Origin: CAYMEV01 sp964431655 [NCBI: uncultured bacterium]
Lineage (GTDB): Bacteria > CAYMEV01
Direction of reading: 5' to 3'
NCBI GenBank assembly: GCA_964431655.1
Contig: CAYSKJ010000079.1
Coordinates: 1 to 13,819, forward strand
DNA length: 13,819 nucleotides
Part shown: in pieces, positions 8,139 through 13,819 of the stretch
How positions within the stretch are numbered: the stretch's first letter is position 1
Layout: each line of letters opens with the position of its first letter
The notes under the pieces: model-generated
What the model was told of the DNA's origin: nothing
Seen by the model: only the letters and a program-made list of their open reading frames with translations
Database searches by the model: none
Position numbers and translations under genes: made by a program

Positions 8139-11100
8139 TTAGTTCTCCAGTATTTCCATTAGTTTATTATACCTTGTTTTTATTTCAAAGGATGCCTTAT
8201 AATCATTGCTGGTAAGAAGTATGCTTTCCAGGCGGTCTCTTACCTTCTTTTTATATTCTCCCCCGGGGTTTCTCGCCAGAAAGCAGACAATGCCCTCGAT
8301 GGCTGAATTCCTTAGCTTCCAGTTATATACACCGGTGTGCATAAGGAGGATATCCAGGTCCCCCGGGATACAGCTAAGACTCCCGATACACTTCAATGCT
8401 TCGTAGGAAACCATAAAATACCGGTCCTTTACCAGCATCCGCATCCTGTCCAATATCCCCGGACTGTCAATTATAGAGTCTGAAAATCTTCTGAGGGCGA
8501 TCAGGCATGCTGACCTGACCTCGAAATGCATGTCTGACAGTCCCTGTTTTAAGGCATCTTCAACCTCCAGGCTGTATATGCCTATTTTTTCAACGGATTG
8601 TACTGCATTGCGCCTTTTTATGGCATTATGCATGTAATTTCCTGCAATAAGCCTGAAAATAATGTTCTTCTGGCATTTCTCAGTGATAATATTAAGAAGG
8701 AAAGGCAGTTCATCCTCCTTTTTCATGTTGCCTATAAGTTTTACAGCACAGTTCTCAAACCACCAGGAACCTGAATGCCTGAAGGAATTAAGCCTTAAAA
8801 GAAGGTATTCCCTGTCAAAACCCGCCAGTGCCTCATGGGACAGCTGAGAAAATTTCACTGCAGACAGGTTTTCAACAGACCTGCAGACCTCTTCAGGTTT
8901 CCCCTGTAATGGTTCAGAAGGCCCAGACACGCCTCCCAGGCTCATTATCCGGGAAAATATAAGAAATAGCCCCGAAGAAACGAAAAGGGGTATAATAAGG
9001 GACCATGCGCTGTCTATATTATTAAACCTGAAGCACAGCAAACCCAGAAGGAACATGCCTGAAACAATCAGCAGTTTTGCTGATTCCATCCGGGCTGTGA
9101 TTTCATCCCGCGGGTTCAGGGTTAATTTTTTTGTCATAATGCGGGAAACTACAATGAAAATAAATGGATAGAGGGATATCAGAACCGACACAACCTGCCC
9201 GGGGATATGAAAGAAATTCTTGAGAATTATGTCAGCCATAAGCAGGCCTGCCAGAATCAGGATATAATCCCTTCTTCCTTTGAGCTTCTGTATCTTTACA
9301 AAGAGATATGCAAGGGGAATCAGGATAAGCAGAGGGCTTAAACCTGCAAAAAAGGGAAGTATGGCATGCGCTTTGGAAAACCTGAAACTGCCGGCCAGTA
9401 CATACTGAATCTCTTTCTGCATAAAAATAAGAATTATTATGACCGGCAGGGTATAAAAAATGATTCCCCTGAAAAACCCAGATAGCAGGAACCTGTTGCT
9501 CCAGTCATCCCCTAAACTGGCTGAAAACCTGTTTCTTGCCATGCCGAGGACAAGATTAATAAAGGGCACCATCAAAAGCACCGATACCGACAGGTACCTG
9601 TATGAGGAAGGGTATCTGCCGTTCAGGTACAGAAGGGTGTTCAGAAAGAACAAAAATAAAAGGGTGACTTCACCGAAACAGAAAAAATCATTCCAGAACC
9701 CCCCGGTCATCTGGCGTTTTATACCCCTGCGGATAAAACATGCAAGCAGGTACAGGCTGGATGCAAGAAAATAAAAGCTTATCCATGTATGGAGGTATAT
9801 ATTATGAAAAGACCGGAAAAATATCAGGGAAAGAGCACCCATGTACATCAGGAACAATAAAGCGTCTATCTCCGTTTCATTCCTTGCCAGAAGCTTTCTT
9901 AGAATATTATTGACCGATATAAGGATAATCAGGGGAATGTACATAAGCCGGTCAAAGGCTAAACCGCTCAATAAAAGGCAGAATCCTGCACCGGAAACAA
10001 GGACCGCAAAGGCATAAAAGAGGCTGGATATATAAATTTTTTCACTAAAACCGTGTTTATAGTTGCTGTCTTTTCTAAGCATATACATGTAAAAATGCAT
10101 AAGGAATATTACAGCTGTGTCAAAGGCAAGGAAGTTTATCATCCTGGAATGATAAAGCATTACCAGAGCCAGTACGCCTATCACTATAACAGTTTTTTTG
10201 AATATGGACCCGGCTGCAGCCAGGTATCTTTCATGCCTGTTTTTATTCTCATCCATCTGCTGTTCAAGATACCCGGCTGAAAGCTTCCCGGGATCAGGAG
10301 AGCTGTAGGCTTTCAGATTAGTCTTTATCTCTTCGAACATGCTGTCATTACCCAGAAAACCTCTTATCAGAGATATAAAACGCGACCTGTCTATGGTTAT
10401 ACCCGATCCGGATCCGGTCTTCTCCCGGTATTCGTATAAAATAGCCCCTAGTTTTCTTTTGTATATTTCCCTGCAGTTTTTCAGCTGATGTTCACCGGCA
10501 ACCTCTATCTTAGGGATAAATATTGCAGGAATCCCTGCATCCAGTATCTCGAATACCGAACCGGCGCCCCCTCTGACAATGGCAAGATCACAGACCGATA
10601 AATAGTCGGTCATATTATAAAGGAAACGGCGGGGTTGGTAAAAATCCGATATATCCTCCAGGGCAATGCCCTGAGAATTGATGCGGGATACAGTCCATTC
10701 ATAGGAATCGTATTCCCGGTCTTTGTACAGACCTGTTGAGTGTATAATAAAAATCTCATCCCTCAGCTTTGCAAGCTCGCAAATAGAATCAGCAATAAGA
10801 GTGTTTATATTCCTGGCCCCCTGACTGCCTCCGGAAACCAGTATTACCTTTTTCCCGTCGGGAATGCCGAGGCTTTGTTTTATTGCATCCCTTTCATCAG
10901 CTGATATGAGCCTTATATCCCTTATTTTGCTCCTCACGGGATAACCAGTATAGAGGGCTTTTTTGCCGTACAGCCTCCCTGTCTCCCTGAAGGCTGTGAA
11001 TATCCTGTCGCTCAGCAGCCCGAAGGTACTGTTGGCAAGACCGGGGTCAACATTGGGCTCCACTGATATTATCAGCGGGGGCTGGGAAAGGAATATCCTG

Positions 11101-11471
11101 CAGACTACACGGTAGACCGCACAGGAAACAAGGACCGGGACACTGACAAAACCTCCGGAAGATATGACAATACCGGGCCTGTAAAAGAAAAGAAGCATAA
11201 GACTGCGCATTATTCCGAGAATAAGGTCTTTGAGGAAAAGAATCCATCTGACAGGGTCTTTTACCCTGGGGAACTGCCTTGCATTTATGGGCAGAAAATG
11301 TATATCAGAGTATTCCTCTCTTTTAATGATCTTTTCCTCAGGCTTGCCCAAAAGACCAAGGTAGAATATCTTTTCAATCCTTATGCTTTTTTCAAGATAT
11401 CTGGCAAAGGCAAGATTAGGAAAGACATGCCCCCCTGTGCCTCCGCCCGCAAGGAAAAGTCTATATCCCAA
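8139..11471 (-). CDS. murG: MurG glycosyltransferase fused to a 14-helix membrane domain and HEAT-like repeats
   Basis: This is one open frame of 1110 residues; ordinary MurG has about 350-370. Residues 1 to about 390 are a complete MurG, which adds GlcNAc to lipid I to form lipid II: GGGTGGHVFPN (9-19), SSGGFVSVP (104-112), VEPNVDPGLAN (137-147, equivalent to the HEQNxxPGxxN motif), TGYPVR (175-180), VSGGSQGARNIN (212-223), RGGAGSVFEIL (300-310) and GEHQLKN (326-332). A hydrophobic patch with Lys/Arg at 75-98 fits MurG membrane docking. Residues 426-842 hold about 14 hydrophobic helices with Arg/Lys-rich loops after helices 2, 4, 6, 8, 10 and 12, placing both ends inside. Residues about 896-1087 form amphipathic HEAT-like helical pairs. 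The start is TTG, chosen for AGGGAG eight bases upstream. The junction Met406 has no ribosome binding site, arguing against two proteins. The MurG assignment is firm; the membrane domain family is unknown. Confidence 0.9.
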   Translation of the reverse strand: MGYRLFLAGGGTGGHVFPNLAFARYLEKSIRIEKIFYLGLLGKPEEKIIKREEYSDIHFLPINARQFPRVKDPVRWILFLKDLILGIMRSLMLLFFYRPGIVISSGGFVSVPVLVSCAVYRVVCRIFLSQPPLIISVEPNVDPGLANSTFGLLSDRIFTAFRETGRLYGKKALYTGYPVRSKIRDIRLISADERDAIKQSLGIPDGKKVILVSGGSQGARNINTLIADSICELAKLRDEIFIIHSTGLYKDREYDSYEWTVSRINSQGIALEDISDFYQPRRFLYNMTDYLSVCDLAIVRGGAGSVFEILDAGIPAIFIPKIEVAGEHQLKNCREIYKRKLGAILYEYREKTGSGSGITIDRSRFISLIRGFLGNDSMFEEIKTNLKAYSSPDPGKLSAGYLEQQMDENKNRHERYLAAAGSIFKKTVIVIGVLALVMLYHSRMINFLAFDTAVIFLMHFYMYMLRKDSNYKHGFSEKIYISSLFYAFAVLVSGAGFCLLLSGLAFDRLMYIPLIILISVNNILRKLLARNETEIDALLFLMYMGALSLIFFRSFHNIYLHTWISFYFLASSLYLLACFIRRGIKRQMTGGFWNDFFCFGEVTLLFLFFLNTLLYLNGRYPSSYRYLSVSVLLMVPFINLVLGMARNRFSASLGDDWSNRFLLSGFFRGIIFYTLPVIIILIFMQKEIQYVLAGSFRFSKAHAILPFFAGLSPLLILIPLAYLFVKIQKLKGRRDYILILAGLLMADIILKNFFHIPGQVVSVLISLYPFIFIVVSRIMTKKLTLNPRDEITARMESAKLLIVSGMFLLGLLCFRFNNIDSAWSLIIPLFVSSGLFLIFSRIMSLGGVSGPSEPLQGKPEEVCRSVENLSAVKFSQLSHEALAGFDREYLLLRLNSFRHSGSWWFENCAVKLIGNMKKEDELPFLLNIITEKCQKNIIFRLIAGNYMHNAIKRRNAVQSVEKIGIYSLEVEDALKQGLSDMHFEVRSACLIALRRFSDSIIDSPGILDRMRMLVKDRYFMVSYEALKCIGSLSCIPGDLDILLMHTGVYNWKLRNSAIEGIVCFLARNPGGEYKKKVRDRLESILLTSNDYKASFEIKTRYNKLMEILEN

Positions 11472-11485
11472 CGGATAATCTCCCT

Positions 11486-12895
11486 TTATAATTGAAACTC
11501 GTATTCTTCCAGCATATCAGGAATTATTATCCTGTTTTTATCCTTTATATCAAACCTCTCTTCGATTTTTGCCTTGAATGAGGTCAGGCTGTCCTCTTCC
11601 CCGTGCACAAGTATGATTTTAGGGGGGATTTGATCAAATTCGCCTAGCCATTCAAGCATGGCCTTGTAATCTCCATGGGATGAAAGGGCAGACATCTGCG
11701 AAACACCGCATCTTACCGGAAAATATTTGCCGTGGATCTTTATCTCTTTCTCACCGTTCATTATGGCATCCCCCCTGGTGCCGGGAGCCTGAAAACCGCT
11801 CAGGAGAAGAAGGTTATCCCGGTAGGGGAGCCTGTATTTGAGATGATGCAGTATCCTGCCTCCCTCAAGCATACCGCTGGCTGAAAGAAGTATCATGGGA
11901 CCCGGATTTTCGTTTATCTTCTTGCTCTCACTGGGCGTGGTGGTAAATACGGTCCTTTCGGGATACAGCTGGTTGAACTTCCTGAAAAAGGAGCTCAATT
12001 CCCTTTTCTTCTTGTTATAGATATCCGTAGCTTTGATCGCCAGGGGACTGTCCACGTATAAAGACACATCTTTCGGCAGTCTGCCTTCCTGCTCCAGCTG
12101 GTAAAGATAAAAAAGCAGGTTCTGGGTGCGCTCTACGGCAAATGCCGGGATTATAAGTGTGGATCCCTTTTTATGAATATAGTCTATGCTGTCAGCAAGG
12201 ACATCCATGGTGTCTTCTTTTCCATGAAGCCTGTCACCGTAAGTGCCTTCCATGATGAGAAGATCAACGTCCCTTTTAATCGTGGGACTGGGGGCCAGGT
12301 CATCGTCCCTCTGCATCCCGAAATCACCGGTAAAAAGCATCTTAAAGGGCTTGTCATCCCTTAAAACCTTGAATTCAATAAAAGCAGAACCGAATATATG
12401 GCCCGCATTGGAGAATTTAAACTCAAAAACATCATCCACCTTAAAGGGCTCTTCATACTCTATGCCCTTCAGAAGCTGGTTTGCCCGGGCTGCATCCTCG
12501 GAATCATAAAGGGGCAATGGCTCCAGATGCCGTGAATAGCCCCTCTTTTTTGCAAATTTCGTATCCTCTTCCTGTATGTGAGCGCTGTCAGCGAGAAGTA
12601 TCTCAGTAAGCTCCCTGGTAGTATTTGTGCATATAATCGGCCTGTCATAACCGGATTTGACCATCCTGGGCAAAAACCCGCTGTGATCAATATGGGCATG
12701 ACTCAAAAATATAAATTTAGGTTCCATTTTCAAAATGCCCTCAAGACTCCAGTTCATCTCCCTGAGTTTCTTTTTCCCCTGGAAAAGACCGCAGTCGAAG
12801 AGAAATCTTATGCTTCTGCCCCCGTATTCAGCTTCGACATAATGCCTGGAACCAGTAACTGTCCTGGCAGCACCGAAAAATTTAATCTTTGACAT
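11486..12895 (-). CDS. Beta-CASP metallo-beta-lactamase-fold RNase-type hydrolase
   Basis: This is a cytoplasmic metal-dependent hydrolase of the CPSF73/YSH1-like bacterial family (COG1236 type), most likely an endo- or exoribonuclease acting in RNA processing. In its 469 residues the metal site is clear: SHAHIDHSG (65-73) with His66, His68, Asp70 and His71, His166 in AGHIFGS, and Asp191 in FTGDFG. The beta-CASP and RNA-specificity parts include EGTYGDRLH (216-224), IPAFAVERTQ (249-258), YVDSPLA (280-286), SASGMLEGGR (338-347), SSHGDY (405-410) and LVHGEEDS (429-436). Length and motif order are typical of the family. The ATG has AAAGGA six bases upstream. It begins the minus-strand run and ends 14 bases before murG, so the two are probably cotranscribed, but nothing in the sequence ties its activity to the cell wall. 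RNase J is less likely because the long C-terminal RNase J domain is absent. Confidence 0.9.
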   Translation of the reverse strand: MSKIKFFGAARTVTGSRHYVEAEYGGRSIRFLFDCGLFQGKKKLREMNWSLEGILKMEPKFIFLSHAHIDHSGFLPRMVKSGYDRPIICTNTTRELTEILLADSAHIQEEDTKFAKKRGYSRHLEPLPLYDSEDAARANQLLKGIEYEEPFKVDDVFEFKFSNAGHIFGSAFIEFKVLRDDKPFKMLFTGDFGMQRDDDLAPSPTIKRDVDLLIMEGTYGDRLHGKEDTMDVLADSIDYIHKKGSTLIIPAFAVERTQNLLFYLYQLEQEGRLPKDVSLYVDSPLAIKATDIYNKKKRELSSFFRKFNQLYPERTVFTTTPSESKKINENPGPMILLSASGMLEGGRILHHLKYRLPYRDNLLLLSGFQAPGTRGDAIMNGEKEIKIHGKYFPVRCGVSQMSALSSHGDYKAMLEWLGEFDQIPPKIILVHGEEDSLTSFKAKIEERFDIKDKNRIIIPDMLEEYEFQL

Positions 12896-12924
12896 AATTT
12901 ATCCTTTCTTATAGATATTCTGAT

Positions 12925-12953
12925 TGTATAGTACTATAAAATTCATATTTGAA
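12925..12953 (-). promoter_or_regulatory. Possible promoter of the minus-strand operon
   Basis: On the minus strand TTCAAA (12953-12948) and TATACA (12930-12925) are 17 bp apart, a moderate match to the sigma70 consensus. This would start transcription about 22 bases before the ATG at 12895. An alternative -10, TATAGT at 12938-12933, is part of the central palindrome but has a poor -35. The gap is the only plausible place for the main promoter of the operon, yet the exact site is uncertain. Confidence 0.25.
12927..12938. repeat. Perfect 12-bp palindrome between divergent genes
   Basis: TATAGTACTATA reads identically on both strands and sits near the middle of the 71-bp divergent gap. Each strand therefore carries a TATAGT hexamer, five of six matches to a -10 box, pointing towards its own gene. 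It could be a symmetric two-way promoter core, an operator shared by both genes, or a chance palindrome in AT-rich DNA. The -35 regions spaced for these hexamers are poor on both sides. Confidence 0.4.
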
Positions 12954-12966
12954 AAGGAAAGTTTGA

Positions 12967-13819
12967 ATGAATAACCTAAATAATTTTTCCCGTAGAGCCA
13001 TGAACCTTAAACCCTCGCCCATCAGGGAGCTATTTAAGTACTCATCCAACAGGGAAATTATTTCCTTCGGGGGAGGATATCCAGCACCGGATACCTTCCC
13101 TGTCAGCGAAATAACCCTTAAGACCATTTATGATCAGGAAATCACCGTATCCCGCAAGGATATTTTGTCCATGCTTCAGTACGGCCCTTCCCGGGGCGAC
13201 TCAGGCCTGCTTTCAAAGATATCGGACTGGCATTTCTATAAGGACGGAGTAAAGCTTGAAAAGGATAATTTCCTTATCCTGAACGGATCCCAGGAGGGGA
13301 TATTCGCTCTGGGTTTCCTTTACATCAACGATCAGGATCTGGTCTGCATAACCGAGCCTACCTACCCGGGAACGCTCTCGGCTTTCAATGCTTTCAGCCC
13401 CAGCTACCTTTCAGTGCCGGTCGCCCCAGACGGCATGGATATTGATTTTCTGGACAGCAAGCTTAAAAACCTGGAAAAGAATGATAAGAAAATGCCCAGG
13501 TTCATATATGTAATCCCCAATGGCCATAACCCCGCCGGGGTTACCATGAGCCTTCAGTGCAGGATGGACCTCCTGGAGGTATCGGGCCGATACGGGATAC
13601 CTGTCATAGAGGATGATCCCTATGAACTCATAAGGTTTCATGACAATCCCCTTCCAACCCTTCAGGCCCTGGATAAAAACCAGCTGGTGATACGCCTGGA
13701 CAGCTTTTCCAAGATACTGATACCGGGACTTAGGATAGGGTATATCTCTGCCGGGGAAAATGTGATAAAAATGACCGAACTTTTCAAACAGTCGTCAAAC
13801 CTTCATACATCATCCTTTG
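12967..13819 (+). CDS. Class I/II PLP-dependent aminotransferase, 3' end missing
   Basis: The first 284 residues are present and the frame is still open at the window end. The ATG at 12967 has AAGGA eight bases upstream, and the protein begins with the FSRRAM...SPIRELFKY segment typical of the 2-aminoadipate/aromatic (LysN/AraT-like) branch. Visible signatures are SFGGGYPAPDTFP (33-45), YGPSRGDSGL (72-81), NGSQEGI (106-112), EPTYPG (130-135), IPNGHNPAG (183-191) with Asn188, EDDPYE (215-220) with the PLP-pairing Asp217, and SFSKILIPGLRIGYI (246-260), where Lys249 should form the Schiff base. These enzymes move amino groups between amino acids and 2-oxo acids in the cytosol; the substrate is not predictable here. 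There is no N-terminal helix-turn-helix domain, so it is not a MocR regulator. It is divergent from the operon across a 71-bp gap. Confidence 0.92.
   Translation, partial: MNNLNNFSRRAMNLKPSPIRELFKYSSNREIISFGGGYPAPDTFPVSEITLKTIYDQEITVSRKDILSMLQYGPSRGDSGLLSKISDWHFYKDGVKLEKDNFLILNGSQEGIFALGFLYINDQDLVCITEPTYPGTLSAFNAFSPSYLSVPVAPDGMDIDFLDSKLKNLEKNDKKMPRFIYVIPNGHNPAGVTMSLQCRMDLLEVSGRYGIPVIEDDPYELIRFHDNPLPTLQALDKNQLVIRLDSFSKILIPGLRIGYISAGENVIKMTELFKQSSNLHTSSF

Noticed and set aside
8946-10196. Assigning the membrane domain directly as MurJ or FtsW
   Set aside because: No MurJ or FtsW/RodA sequence signatures could be recognised; only helix number and topology agree with MurJ, which is not enough for a name.
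10254-10256. Internal ATG (Met406) as a separate start for the membrane part of the MurG fusion
   Set aside because: The 20 bases upstream hold no Shine-Dalgarno-like sequence, whereas neighbouring genes have clear ones, so two separate proteins are not supported.
12909-13127. Open frame of 72 codons on the minus strand across the divergent gap and aminotransferase start
   Set aside because: It overlaps the well-supported aminotransferase reading frame with its ribosome site and conserved motifs, so it is a shadow.
1-13819. CRISPR array, insertion sequence, tRNA or rRNA
   Set aside because: No regularly spaced repeats, transposase-like frames, terminal inverted repeats, cloverleaf-like sequences or rRNA-like stretches were seen, and the gaps between genes are too short for most of these.

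Overview
This is a bacterial chromosomal segment, with GC by eye in the mid-40s percent and much lower in the gaps. Frequent AGG/AGA arginine and ATA isoleucine codons, Shine-Dalgarno sites and TTGATn-N16/17-TATAAT promoter-like sites all fit a bacterium. The peptidoglycan genes show a walled cell that uses lipid II. The divergent MraY and the unusual MurG architecture suggest a poorly sampled or uncultivated lineage. I cannot name the phylum from the sequence.

Layout. Positions 2-3426 (+) hold the 3' part of a YfhO-like polytopic membrane protein, a very AT-rich gap of about 180 bp, and an exported protein of unknown family. Positions 3438-12895 (-) hold a co-directional run. Read in the direction of transcription it is: a beta-CASP metallo-beta-lactamase-fold RNA-processing-type enzyme, a 1110-residue MurG fusion, MraY, MurF, and two uncharacterised membrane proteins. 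From 12967 (+) a class I/II PLP-dependent aminotransferase runs divergently off the window end. The 71-bp divergent gap contains a perfect 12-bp palindrome.

How the genes work together. MurF adds D-Ala-D-Ala to complete UDP-MurNAc-pentapeptide. MraY moves phospho-MurNAc-pentapeptide onto undecaprenyl phosphate to make lipid I. MurG adds GlcNAc to give lipid II. The last three cytoplasmic steps are therefore encoded together (gaps 5-14 nt), in the order murG-mraY-murF, the reverse of the usual dcw order and without murC, murD, murE or ftsW here.

The most unusual object is the MurG gene. One uninterrupted frame encodes a complete MurG (about residues 1-390), then about 14 predicted membrane helices with basic loops after each even-numbered helix (426-842), then a HEAT-like helical repeat domain (about 896-1087). 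I know of no described MurG with this architecture. A scaffold, or a lipid II handling or flipping role for the membrane part, is inference only.
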